Positions 53,728 through 64,000 of a DNA stretch of 64,000 bases are shown here, in pieces. A program made the translations under genes and the position numbers. Source of the stretch: Psychromonas sp. MME1. GTDB lineage: Bacteria; Pseudomonadota; Gammaproteobacteria; Enterobacterales; Psychromonadaceae. The notes beneath the pieces were generated by a model. It was not told the DNA's origin and did not search any database. It saw nothing but the letters and a program-made list of their open reading frames with translations. The stretch covers positions 1,674,001 through 1,738,000 of the forward strand of contig NZ_CP160906.1 in assembly GCF_041080865.1 (NCBI RefSeq), given 5' to 3'. Position 1 is the stretch's first letter, and each line of letters starts with the position of its first letter.

Positions 53728-54542
53728 ACCGGACACTTTCTTAGCGACTTTATTTTCATATTGAATCGGTGATAAATACCCATTAACCGAGTGTGGGCGT
53801 TTACCGTTGTAATAAGCAAGATAATCTAAAATGCTTAGCTCTGCTGCTTTCTTTGTTTTGAATGTTTCATAGTTTAATTGCTCATGCTTTAAACTGCGGA
53901 AAAATCGCTCTGTAGGGGCATTGTCCCAGCATTCCCCTTTACCGCTCATGCTCACATCCATTTTCATGCTGCTAAGTAATTTCCTATAATCATCGCTGGT
54001 ATATTGGCTTCCCCTGTCGGAATGATGCATTAACCCCGATGCTGGTTTTCTCTGCCAATAAGCCATGTTAAGGGCTGAATGCATAGTTCAGTACGCATAT
54101 TGTCTGCAATAGACCAACCCACTATACGGCGAGAATATAAGTCCATGACAATCGCCAAATAGATAAACCCTTGATGCGTAGCGATATAAGTAATGTCTGT
54201 CGTCCAATAACGATTAGCCTCATCAACAGTGAATTTCCTATTTAATTTATTCGGTTCAATTCGATTATTGTGATTACTATCAGTTGTCGTTTTATATTTC
54301 TTGGGATAGCGAGCCACAAGCCCTAATTTACGCATCATTGAGCGGGCTTTGTAACGGCCAATCGTAATGTCTTGCTTTGCCAACTCTGTCACCATGCGCC
54401 GACTACCCAAGGTCATTTTGTGACTGTTAAAGGTATTTTGCACCGCACTGTCTATATTAAAACCCAAAGCATCAAAAGGTTTAGTAGGCGCATTTTGCCA
54501 AGCATAAAACGCACTTGAACTTACTTGCATGACGCGACACAT
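53728..54542 (-). CDS. IS3-family transposase OrfB, frameshifted
   Basis: The DDE transposase core has its first aspartate in WTTDITYI, the second in MHHSDRGSQY, and the glutamate in GECWDNAPTERFF. An HTH_21 region (GSRRMVTEL) precedes them. A slip near 54072-54075 (AGCCC) breaks the frame between ELCIQ and ALNMAYWQRKP. The frame is open upstream to the OrfA end with the typical FQFIQHHKEDWPIKVMCRVM, so OrfB is normally made by a -1 shift. The slip leaves the transposase probably inactive if real. Confidence 0.88.
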
Positions 54543-54589
54543 TACTTTAATTGGCCAGTCTTCTTTATGATGCTGAATAAACTGAAATC

Positions 54590-54895
54590 TTATTCTTTTT
54601 CGTTCGCAAAGAAGACTGCGGCCTTTTTTAAAATATCACGCTCCATTTTTAACCGGTTGTTTTCTTTGCGTAATATCTCCAGCTCAGCTCGCTCAGATAT
54701 GTTTAATGTTGATTGCTTTGAGCCTGCTTTTGAGTCAACTTGCGTTTCGGCTCTTACCCAGCGAGTAATTGCGCTCAGCGATACACCAAGATTATTAGCG
54801 GCTTCTTGGCGTGTATACCCCTGCTCAGTAATTAACTTTACTGCACTTTGTTTAAACTCAACTGTAAAAATTGGACGTACTTTTTTCTTATTCAT
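54590..54895 (-). CDS. IS3-family OrfA
   Basis: This 101-residue protein has a helix-turn-helix (YTRQEAANNLGVSLSAITRW at about 26-45) and a leucine-zipper-like C-terminal helix (AELEILRKENNRLKMERDIL). Its end ANEKE is encoded by a slippery CGAAAAAGAATAA stretch. A -1 shift there enters the OrfB frame, the standard way IS3 elements make OrfAB. Confidence 0.92.
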   Translation of the reverse strand: MNKKKVRPIFTVEFKQSAVKLITEQGYTRQEAANNLGVSLSAITRWVRAETQVDSKAGSKQSTLNISERAELEILRKENNRLKMERDILKKAAVFFANEKE

Positions 54896-56593
54896 AATCT
54901 ACCTCTACTAGACATATTAACTGAAGTCTTTAGTAGTGTCCGGTAGTATTGAACCACATCATTTCTACACTGCTCACGCAGAACATACCCGTAAAGGTTT
55001 TGCTGTGCGTTTTGCGGTTATGGTTGGCAATAATGTAATCGGTGATTTTATTTAATCGGACTTCAGACTCTAATAGCTCTTTGGTATCGATGCCTTCAAC
55101 ATCAATATCCATCTCATTTGCACTGTCTACTTGCTTGTAGCGCCCCACATACTCAATACCAAACTTGAGCACGTTTTCATCTTTAATCGCATCAACGATG
55201 GTGTATTTATGTAAACACTCATCAAACAGGTCTTTAGTGGTGGTTTTGCGTGACGCTTTACTGGTCGCATTATCGGCAAAAATAGGCGTACCCGTAAAGC
55301 CAAATAGCTGATGATTATTAAAGAAGCTAACAATACGTTTGTGGGTATCACCAAACTGGCTACGATGGCATTCATCGAAAATAAACACGATGGACTTATC
55401 TTTCAGCTTCTCCATACGCGAGGTATAACGCTTATGACTAATCGCGTTATTGAGCTTCTGAATGGTCGTCACAATCAGCTTGGTATTGCGGTGTTCGTTG
55501 ATTTTATTTACAGCAATAGGTGCATCAGTGAATTGATTGACCAACAAGTTAGTATTATCAGTACTATCCACACAACCTTTAGCAAAGCTATTAAACTCTT
55601 TGCTGGTTTGATAATCCAAGTCTTTTCTATCGACCACAAACACTACTTTGTGAACCTCAGAAAGCCCTGTGAGTATTTGCGCGGTTTTAAAAGAGGTCAG
55701 CGTTTTACCAGAACCTGTAGTATGCCAGATATAACCATTGAAGTTTTCAACGCGTTGTCCTGTATTTGCAATCTCATTACGCTCAATAACACGCCCAACA
55801 ATATTTTCGGTGGCATAAATTTGGTATGGGCGCATCACCATTAAAATGCGATCTGTTTCATTAAGCACAATGTACTTTTGAATCAAGGTAGCCAACTGTT
55901 TACGTTGTAAGAAGGTATCAGCGAATTTCGATAACTCGGTATAACGATGGTTTTCTTCATCTGCCCAATAGAAGGTTTGCTTAAAGCTTTGGTTTTTGTT
56001 GTTGGCGTAATATTTGGTATTCACGCCATTGCTGATCACAAAAGTTTGCACATATTGGAACAGACCATAACTTGCCCAGTAAGAGTGACGCTGATAACGG
56101 TTAATTTGATTAAAGGCTTCTTTAAGCTCTAAGCCTCTGCGTTTCAGCTCAATCTGCACAAATGGTAAACCATTGACTAAAATAGTCACGTCATAACGGT
56201 TTTGATAACGCCCCTCTACGGTCACTTGTTGGGTGACTTGAAACTGGTTATCGTCCCATTTGTCCGCTAAAAACTGGATATACAGTGCAGTGTTTTTTCC
56301 ATCACCTGCACTGTCTTTATTGATTTGCAGGCGATCACGCAGAGTTTTCGCTTTTTCAAACACAGAGCCTTTAGATAATGCATTCAGCACTTGCTTGAAT
56401 TCATTGTCAGTTAGTGGCGCTTTTAAACGATTTACCTTTTCAAGCTGCGCTTTTAAATTTGCCAGCAGTGATTGCTCATCAGTTATCTGTGCAACTTGAT
56501 AACCCAACGTTTTAAGCTGAGAAACTAAGTTATCTTCAAGTACTTGCTCTGCCTGTATTGCCAAAATCAATTCCTACCTGTTATTAAACTTTT

Positions 56594-57520
56594 TTACACA
56601 AACATCTGTTGTAACAAACCTTTTTGTAACTGCTGTGAATTCTTAACTACAGAGTCTGTAAGCTTCGTTTTTTTATCAAGTAAATTTAAAAAGGTAACTA
56701 TTTTTTCTTGTTCTTCAAAACAAGGAATTGGTATCTCGACTTCACAAAGGCTTGTTTTTGATAATCCTAAAACAGAAACTCCTGTAGCTAACCTCATCAT
56801 CTGCTTTCTGACGTAATAATTTTGCAAGCAATAGCCTAAATATCCGATGGCACACTTTTCTTTTGGCCTAAGCAAGAATGTATGAAGCCCGGCCAATACA
56901 ACTGAATCTTCAATATTGACTAATTCAATTGCTTTACCAATATCTTTATAGTCTTCTGAGGCATCAGCGATTATTAAATCCCCATCTTTACAATAGTTAA
57001 CACCAACTATCTTTTTAATGTCTACATCAGGGTTAATGAAAGGTAATGAAACCTGTTTTAAATCAATATGGCTGGGTAATTTTGTATGAATATCGCCATA
57101 ATGAATGTTCCGAACTGAGCCATTGGTATGGTTCAATAAAGCTCTAGAAAATGAGTTTGTCGTTATAAAATCAAACATATCTACAATCTTAACATTCCTC
57201 CACTCAGGAAAGCGCTCACCATTTTTGCCTTTAAAGTATACAGCCCCTTTAAATAGCTCTTTGAGGGTTCCTGCATCAGATAAGTTATCAATTCCCAATT
57301 CCCTACAAACAACATTCAGCTCTATATTCAATTTTTCAAGTTTACTTTCTAGCTCTGATTGTTGTTTACCGAGTAGATTCAAGTCTTCTTTAGCCTCGTC
57401 TCCAAATATGTCTATATATCTTGGAATATTCAAATTACATTTATTCTTGTTAACGACAAAATCAATACTTGATACTTCTGATACTCCTTTAATGGAAACG
57501 CGTGAGTCAACAAGGCTCAC
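56594..57520 (-). CDS. HsdM C-terminal end fused to one-TRD HsdS
   Basis: This 308-residue frame begins with the end of a HsdM (KCNLNIPRYIDIFGDEAKEDL, about 27-47) and an HsdM-like coiled coil. It then runs into an HsdS-type segment: KGKNGERFPEWRNVKIVDMF, a single target-recognition domain (about 115-255) and the conserved helix EEQEKIVTFLNLLDKKTKL near the end. A normal HsdS has two TRDs and about 400 residues. The frame is the same as that of hsdM upstream, separated only by the TGA at 57526-57524. Together they look like a methyltransferase-specificity fusion with half an HsdS. Confidence 0.75.
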   Translation of the reverse strand: MSLVDSRVSIKGVSEVSSIDFVVNKNKCNLNIPRYIDIFGDEAKEDLNLLGKQQSELESKLEKLNIELNVVCRELGIDNLSDAGTLKELFKGAVYFKGKNGERFPEWRNVKIVDMFDFITTNSFSRALLNHTNGSVRNIHYGDIHTKLPSHIDLKQVSLPFINPDVDIKKIVGVNYCKDGDLIIADASEDYKDIGKAIELVNIEDSVVLAGLHTFLLRPKEKCAIGYLGYCLQNYYVRKQMMRLATGVSVLGLSKTSLCEVEIPIPCFEEQEKIVTFLNLLDKKTKLTDSVVKNSQQLQKGLLQQMFV

Positions 57521-57523
57521 AAT

Positions 57524-58870
57524 TCAATCAATATGTTTATCTAAAAGAAGATTTTGATTAATCCCTTTTTCAAACATATCACTACCATTAACGAATAAAA
57601 TATCATCTTTAGAGTCTCTATTCTTTTTAATCAATAAAATACATGTTGGAATGCTAGTCCCATAAAAGATTTTTTCTGGTAAGGTTATTACAGCATCTAT
57701 TATGTTTTTATTTTCTATTAAAAAATTACGAATCTGCCCTTCAGCTGCCCCACGATATAGAGCCCCATGGGGCAATACCACTGCCATAGCCCCATCCTCA
57801 GCTAATTGAAATACCATATGTTGAACAAATGCTAAATCGGCTTTCTTCTTCGGTGCAAGTTTTCCGTAGTCTGCAAAACGCTCATCTGATTTAAATACTT
57901 CATTAGCACTCCATTCAACAGAAAATGGAGGGTTAGCCACTACGGCTTCGAAGCGTTTTTCAATATGGTGAGGCGTTTCTAAGGTATCGTCCTGTTGAAT
58001 ATCAAAACTACGGTAATGCACGCCATGTAAAATCATGTTCATACGCGCTAGGTTATAGGTACTTGGGTTTTTCTCTTGCCCGAAGTATTGGCTGACTTCG
58101 CCACCTTGTCGGCTGATCTCTCGTGAGACTTGTAATAACAATGAACCCGAGCCACAGGTAGGGTCGTAGACTGATTTCAGCTGTGTTTTGCCTTTGGTGA
58201 CTAACTTGGCTAGTAACTTAGAGACCATCGGAGGCGTATAGAACTCACCCGCTTTTTTACCCGCGCCACTGGCAAACTGACCAATCAGGTATTCGTACGC
58301 ATCACCTAATACATCAATCTCGGTATCATCAAGGCAGAAGTCAATCTCATCTAAATGCCCTAATACCGTCGTTATCAGCTCATTTTTAGCCTTTTCACTT
58401 TTACCCAGTTTATTAGAGGTTAAATCGATATCGTCAAACAGCCCGTTAAAGTCATCTTCACTGGCGGTGCCCATGGTGCTTTGCTCAATATGGTTAAGCA
58501 CTTCACCTAATGACTCAATAATAAACTCGCCGTTATTACCTTTTTCAGCAATCACATGAAACAGCTCACTCGGTTTTAAAAAGTAACCTAAGTGGTCAAT
58601 CGACTCCTCTTTAATCGCTTCTAAATACTCTTGACCTTCCTCTGTTGCTTCATCAATGCCATCAAACTTGATGCCATCTTCCGCTAAAATACCATCGGCA
58701 TATTGGTGCATACGCTCAGACAAATATTTGTAGAAGATAAACCCTAAAATATAATCACGAAACTCATCTGCACTCATGTTGCCACGCAACGCATTAGCAA
58801 TGTTCCAAAGCTGTTTTTCTAATGCTTTTTTATGTTGTTCTGCTGTTTCTTTAATTTCTGGCTGTGCCAT
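57524..58870 (-). CDS. hsdM: type I DNA adenine methyltransferase HsdM, C-terminally cut by TGA
   Basis: This N6-adenine methyltransferase reads 448 residues to an in-frame TGA. The N-terminal helical domain shows LEKQLWNIANALRG and FRDYILGFIFYKYLSERM. The SAM and catalytic motifs are DPTCGSGSLLLQ and ANPPFS (NPPF). The stop falls after LLLDKHID, about 35 codons before the conserved NLNIPRY block, which continues in the same frame. A single base change would therefore rejoin the protein. Methylation may still work if the stop is a sequencing error or if the two parts associate. Confidence 0.9.
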   Translation of the reverse strand: MAQPEIKETAEQHKKALEKQLWNIANALRGNMSADEFRDYILGFIFYKYLSERMHQYADGILAEDGIKFDGIDEATEEGQEYLEAIKEESIDHLGYFLKPSELFHVIAEKGNNGEFIIESLGEVLNHIEQSTMGTASEDDFNGLFDDIDLTSNKLGKSEKAKNELITTVLGHLDEIDFCLDDTEIDVLGDAYEYLIGQFASGAGKKAGEFYTPPMVSKLLAKLVTKGKTQLKSVYDPTCGSGSLLLQVSREISRQGGEVSQYFGQEKNPSTYNLARMNMILHGVHYRSFDIQQDDTLETPHHIEKRFEAVVANPPFSVEWSANEVFKSDERFADYGKLAPKKKADLAFVQHMVFQLAEDGAMAVVLPHGALYRGAAEGQIRNFLIENKNIIDAVITLPEKIFYGTSIPTCILLIKKNRDSKDDILFVNGSDMFEKGINQNLLLDKHID

Positions 58871-58909
58871 GTTGGTTTATCCTGTTTTTGTTCTTTTAAT
58901 TGATGTTTA

Positions 58910-61900
58910 TTAACTTGTTATTTCTTGTTCATCTTCGGCAATGATATTAAGTACCTGTTCAAGGTATTGCCCATGATCTTTGCTTGTTGCTGATCTTAAG
59001 TATGATGGAATAACTTCTAAAAATTCATTCTTTGATATCGGTGTAAACTCACACAGTGCATCTATCATCGCAGGGCGTAACAATCTGTTTGCCATAGGGA
59101 TGTTATCATTGGCTTTAGTAATTACAAGCTGTTCATATTGTTGCAGTTTTTCAGCTAGTGATTGTTCAGAATTAACATATTCTTCAACTGCTTCTAACTT
59201 ATGCTCTTCTTGAGTCATTACTTCTTCAATTTCTTGAATTTCCGGTTCTTGCTCTTGAACGTCTGCAATATCTGTTTTTAATTGATGTAACAGTTCAATA
59301 ATGGGTTTGAGTTGCGCCTGTGGGTTTTTAAACCAATCCGTTGACCAAATACGTTTGATATTCCAACCTAAACCCTCTAGTACTGACTGACGTAATCTAT
59401 CTCGGTCTCGTGCTGACTTAGCTGAGTGGTAAGTCGCTCCATCACATTCAATCCCCATTAGGTATCGTCCTGGTTGACCAGGATCTTGCACGGCTAAATC
59501 GATGTAATATCCCGCGACACCCACTTGTGGGACACAATTAAAACCTTGTAACTTTAATGCATCCATTACTGCAATTTCAAAATCACTATCAGGTTGCTTA
59601 CCAGTATGCTTAAGCTGCTGTAATTTACCCGTTTGCGCATAGGCTAAGAAACTTTTTAAAGCATGTACGCCAGGGCTAGAGGTTTCAGTTGCTAAAATAT
59701 GCCCTTCTGTCATTGAACTGAATACATGCATACGTTTTTTAGAACGCGTAAATAATACATTTAAGCGTCTTCCACCCGCTGCGGAGTTAATAGGGCCAAA
59801 GCGCTGTGGCATTTGTGCGGCCCCCGCTTCTTGAGGACCATAGGTGCATGAGATGTAAATAACATCACGCTCATCACCCTGTACGTTCTCTAAGTTCTTA
59901 AGAAACAGCGGCTCTTCTAGTATTGCATTTTCAGCTAATGCATCACGGAATTGCGGGTTATCTTTTGAAAGCTCTTCAACACAGCGCTCGATTTGCTCTC
60001 GCTGTTTTGCACTCATTGCGACCACGCCAATTGACTCTTCAGGTCGATGTAACAGGTGTTTACACACCGCTTGTGCAATAACCTTCGCTTCTTCAATATT
60101 ATGTTGGTTAACAAATCGGCCACTTTTTACATGGGTGAATTTGATACCAAACTCATCACTTTTACTTGATGGTGATGGGAATACCACTAAGTTATTGTCA
60201 TAAAACTCTTGGTTAGAGAATGCAATTAAGCTTTCATGGCGAGAACGATAGTGCCAGCGTAATCTTCTTGCATTAAACATTGGTAACGATACATCCAGTA
60301 TGCTTTCTGACTGTTCAATTGCCGTTGTATCTTCATCTTCAGATTGCACTGCCTTGTCAAAGAAACTGGTTGGTGGTAGCTGTTTTGGATCACCTACTAC
60401 AACCAATTGTTTGCCTCGGGCAATTGTACCCAATGCATCTTCAGGTTTGATTTGCGATGCTTCATCCATTACAACAAGATCAAATTCAATTTGACCTGGT
60501 TGTAAATATTGAGCAACAGAATGTGGCCCCATCATGAAACAGGGTTTTAATGATACTAAAGAGTGCCCAGCTCTTTTTAGTAGCTGGCGGATCGGAACAT
60601 GCCGTGTTTTTTTATGGACTTCATTGTTAATTAGCCCCATTTCGGTATAAGAGGATACACGCCCATTTGATATACCCGATTTAATCTCAGCATAACCAGA
60701 TTGCGCTACTTGATGCGCTATTTTCTCCTGCTGGAGTGACTTGAGCTTATTGTCATACTGTTTAAACTGTTTGCGTATTGCACTCTGCTCTGCACCAGAG
60801 AAGTAAGCGAGTTCTTGATTTTCTGCAATAATCTCTCTTGCTAAAATATCAAATACAGAATAGATATATATTTGTTCAATACACTCTAAATCTAACTTTC
60901 CTGTTTCAGTGTAACGTAGTAAATTCTCCAGACCTTTCTCTGACAGTGATGTTCTGATCCTAATGAAATCAACCCAGGTACTTAACCAGCGAGGTTGAGT
61001 AATGGCTTTTTGGTTTCGATCATAATAGGATGCTAGCGTTTGCGCTTGGTCGTTAAACCATGCTTCATGGTCAAGCTCAACTTTATCCGAGAACATTTTT
61101 GATACCTGCAAATGGTTTTCATATGCTAACTTCACAGCATGTAGCTGTTCACTTAACTGTTGCAGGTTTAAAGCATCAATATTTTCAAAAAGGTATTCTC
61201 TTAATAAATCAGATTCCAAGTTGTTAAGCGCGCTTCTTAATGTCAGAGTTGCGCTTATCTTTTGGTATGATTGCTCTGTATTGTTTCTGATTGTCAGCTT
61301 GTGTTTGAACCAAACAGCGGTTCAATTATTGTATCCTGTTCTAATTTTTGCTCTAATTTAAATAATTGCTTAGCTTTCTTAATAATCTGTTTTGTTTCAT
61401 TTAATGTACAGTCGTTTATATGGTTCGACTGAACAGACTCAATACTACGGCGTAAACATTCAGCAAACAGGTCTAGCCCTTTATCACCAATCAACTCATG
61501 ATTTTTATTGCTGAACATTGAATTATTAAATACTTTTTCAAGTGGCTTAACCATCTCAAAAAACTGAGTTAATTCCTCGTTAGTTTTACTTTCCGCAAGG
61601 TGCCTAACTCCTTTAAATACATCATTACTTATTGCGTGGAGTGACGTAGCAAACGCCACTCTTTTGCCAAAGCCGATACCATAAGAAACTCGAGTATTTT
61701 TGTACCAAGTCCTTAACGCTGTTATTTCATTAACTGGGGTCTCGATACCTTTATATTCATGTTGTAGTAATGAACAGTAGTCACCTGACTCTAATGTATC
61801 TTGTAATTGTTTATATTGAATTAGCTCAGGAAGCTGCTGCACTAAACTTTTAAACTTAGGTTTAAGTCCTAAACCAATGGTCAACAGTTTTGCTTTAGCA

Positions 61901-64000
61901 GCACGCCAATCACCATTGAACCAAGCAAAGAAACCTGCTTGACCAAAAATTACAGCCATTTCTTTTAACTCTGCTAATGGCGGCAGCTTATCAATATCAA
62001 ACTGCTCTTTAAGCTTGTTATGAATAGGTGTGATCTCTTCGATGATCTCTACAAGAACAGGTAGCTGTTTATCTAATAACTCATTATCAAACAGCTGATG
62101 TCTTCTGTTAACTAATAGCGAATCTAACTCAGTGATATGTCCTAAATACTCTTTTAATTCAATTAGGCCTTTTTGTGAAATTGGTAATAATTCATCGAGT
62201 TCACTTAACTGCTCTTTGAGTATCGCTACATCATCAACAAGTGTGGTTATTAGTGTTTGTAATGAAACAAGTATTTCATACTGTTTATATGCTTCAGATA
62301 ATCGAATTGAGCTATTTGTAAACTTTGCGTATAAATCGTTGTTTGATTCAACTAATTTATTAAACTCTTCCCCTTTAACAAGCGCATGTGGCTCTAAGTC
62401 GTTCGCTAAAGCAGTTAGCTTTTCTTTAGCGTATTCATAGTTTTGTAAATATTTATTTAGCTCAGGCAGGTTGTTTGCTGTAATTTTATTTACAGAAGGC
62501 AAAATCTCATTACCACTTAATATAGGTAATTTATCGAGGTCTTTTAATAGGGTTTGCACACTTTCAAGACTATTTATATCTTCAGTCTGTAGCTGTTTAT
62601 TAACTAAGGTTAACTCGGACAAAAGTTCGCTAATTGCATCATTACTTTGCTGTAATAATTTGCAAATATTGTCACTATCAAACAACTGAATAGATTTATT
62701 ATATACACCAAACCATGGATGATCAGATAACTGCTTACCTTGACCTAGCTGAGCTTTTACTTCTTGGTATACTTCGGCATATCTTTTTAAATCATCCGTA
62801 ACTTTTCGACATGACATTTCATCAAAAATATTACCGTTAATATGCTCTGGGTTTATCTGCTCTAAAGATATATCTGCAAACTCTTCACGGTAACGTGTTG
62901 CTGTTGAAAAGATCTGATGTATTGTTCTACCCGTATTTTTCCAATTGCTATTTATTAAATCAGCATACCAAGTTAGCTTATCCTTTTTATCTTCATACAT
63001 TTTTAAATCAATATTAATTGATTCAGGAAAACGGTATTCATCCTGCTTGTTAATACGTTTACCAATATTCTCGTATACTTGTTTCTTTTGCGTTTTATGG
63101 CTGTGTAACTCTAAACAAAAATCACCTAAGCCAGCTCGTTCTAACCGAACTTCACCACTTGTAATGCAGCCATTTTTTCTGCTACAAAAAGGACTTTTTT
63201 TCCTTGAGCAATTGCAGCTGCGATAAGGTTGGTAATAGTTTGCGATTTACCAGATCCTGGAGGCCCTTCGATAACCAGGTTTTTACCCTTGATGGCATCT
63301 ACTAATGCACTGTGTTGAGAGCTATCTGCATCATCAATTAGCGGATATAAATCATGCACGCCCTCTAGAGAGTCAATGGCATATTCATTTCCAAAACTAC
63401 TATTAACAGAGCCTTCGTCACTTCCTTCTCGAGCAAAGAACTTTTGTAATATTTCATGGTTTTGAATATTGTTTGAACCTTGAGGCCAGCGCTCTGGATC
63501 AAGATTTAGGTACATTAATAATTTACCAAAATCAAACATTGCTAAAGTCGCAAAACGCTTAAGTTTCCACTTTGGTTTATGTCCTAGAAGCTGCTGTTGA
63601 ATAGATTTAAAATATTCTTCAGGCGTTAATTCGTCAGTTAACTCTGGCAATTCTAAATGAAAATCATGTTTCAATTTTTCTCTTAGAGAAAGGTTCGAGA
63701 TTATGTCTTCACTCGTATACTCAATTGTGTAGGTATACGTCCCTAAGTCTTTATTTAATGAAGCACGATCAATTTTAACTGGGATCAAGTACAAAGGTGC
63801 TTGGCGAGCTACATCTGAATTTTCATCTTCATACCACTCTAAAAAACCAAACGCTAGATATAGAATGTTTGCACCTGTCTCCTCGATTGCAGTATTTGCT
63901 TTAGAGCGAATGTTTCTTAGTTGTGCTTCTAACTCTCGAGGAAACAGTAACGACTGGATATTATCATCATTGTGTTTTGCTTCATGTGAGGCACTTGATT
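58910..64000 (-). CDS. DUF4011/DUF3320-type superfamily 1 helicase with nuclease domain, 5' end outside the window, frameshifted
   Basis: This very large helicase gene runs off the right edge. The frame is open from 64000 (LAFGFLEWYED, LYLIPVKIDR) through Walker A EGPPGSGKSQT to a break at about 63143-63150. RLERAGLGDFCLELHSHK then continues in the next frame. A second break lies at about 61294-61300. The last part has helicase motifs VVMDEASQ, GDPKQLPP, RRLNVLFTRSKK and a PD-(D/E)XK-like end YYIDLAVQ...GIECDGATYHS, then a DUF3320-like tail. At least 1690 residues are encoded here. It is the first visible gene of the leftward defence operon. Such helicases occur in phage-defence islands, but the specific system is not identified. 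Confidence 0.85.

Larger units (their letters stand above)
53716..54956 (-). mobile_element. IS3-family insertion sequence in hsdR
   Basis: This 1241-bp element has imperfect terminal inverted repeats of about 29 bp: TGGTTCAATACTACCGGACA at the right end as read on the minus strand, and TGGTCAATAAAAACCGGACA at the other end. It carries orfA and orfB. No target-site duplication is visible in the flanks (ATG and TTA), so exact ends could be a base or two off, or the insertion was followed by a small change. Confidence 0.88.
52362..56570 (-). pseudogene. hsdR: type I restriction endonuclease HsdR, split by an IS element
   Basis: This is the motor-nuclease subunit of a type I restriction system. 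The N-terminal part (56570-54957, about 538 residues) has the nuclease motif IELKRRG following YDVTILVNGLPFVQ, Walker A HTTGSGKT and the DEAD-like FIFDECHRS. The C-terminal part (53715-52362, about 451 residues) has the helicase block VNMFLTGFDSKPLNTLYVD and QAFSRTNRI. The two parts join to about 990 residues, the usual length, but a 1.24-kb IS3-family element separates them after VSSVEMM. Restriction should therefore be inactive. The gene is downstream of the HsdM-HsdS region in the same direction. Confidence 0.93.

Noticed and set aside
57105..57557. Plus-strand frame of 150 codons over the HsdM-HsdS junction
   Set aside because: It is antisense to recognisable HsdM and HsdS sequence and has no family similarity.

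Overview
The window is AT-rich DNA from a marine, probably cold-adapted gammaproteobacterium. The housekeeping blocks have enterobacterial-type order: hemA-prfA-prmC-sirB2-sirB1-kdsA, rlmM-ygdD, divergent mrp/metG, a tRNA-Val array divergent from gltX with tRNA-Ala behind it, and smpB-ssrA. Psychromonas or a near relative is my best guess, but that is inference only.

Layout: (1) 1-3.4 kb holds a bacterial sphingolipid/ceramide gene set: a serine palmitoyltransferase-like enzyme (cut by the window edge), a dedicated acyl carrier protein, a CerR-like reductase and, divergently, a bCerS-like GNAT acyltransferase. (2) 3.4-15.1 kb holds a DUF711 gene and a galactose/lactose block: mglBAC, a chemoreceptor, lacZ and a GalR/GalS-type repressor. 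Two identical 16-bp operators sit in front of mglB and lacZ. (3) 15.1-24.8 kb holds a palindromic intergenic repeat, five identical tRNA-Val genes on an exact 131-bp period, gltX, tRNA-Ala, a broken membrane protein gene, mrp, metG and an AstE/AspA-like exported protein. (4) 24.8-35.9 kb holds envelope and signalling genes: DUF4197, a second chemoreceptor, a TPR-GAF-GGDEF protein, pspBC, an L,D-transpeptidase with a MepK-like endopeptidase, and a SYLF protein. (5) 36.0-40.7 kb holds rlmM followed by a two-gene cassette (a lipoprotein and a TPR-CHAT caspase-like protein), flanked by two 370-bp near-identical copies of rlmM 3' sequence. (6) 40.8-49.1 kb holds the conserved housekeeping operons and tmRNA. 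(7) From 49.14 kb to the window end is a genomic island at ssrA: a tyrosine integrase, a truncated AAA ATPase, an unknown coiled-coil protein, a type I restriction system (hsdR split by an IS3-family element; hsdM split by an in-frame stop and fused to a one-TRD HsdS), and a very large DUF4011/DUF3320-type helicase-nuclease that runs off the window.

About fifteen single-base indels break otherwise well-conserved genes, many of them in homopolymer runs. They hit metG and smpB as well as accessory genes. Since metG is essential, most are probably sequencing or assembly errors, so I annotate these genes across the break.
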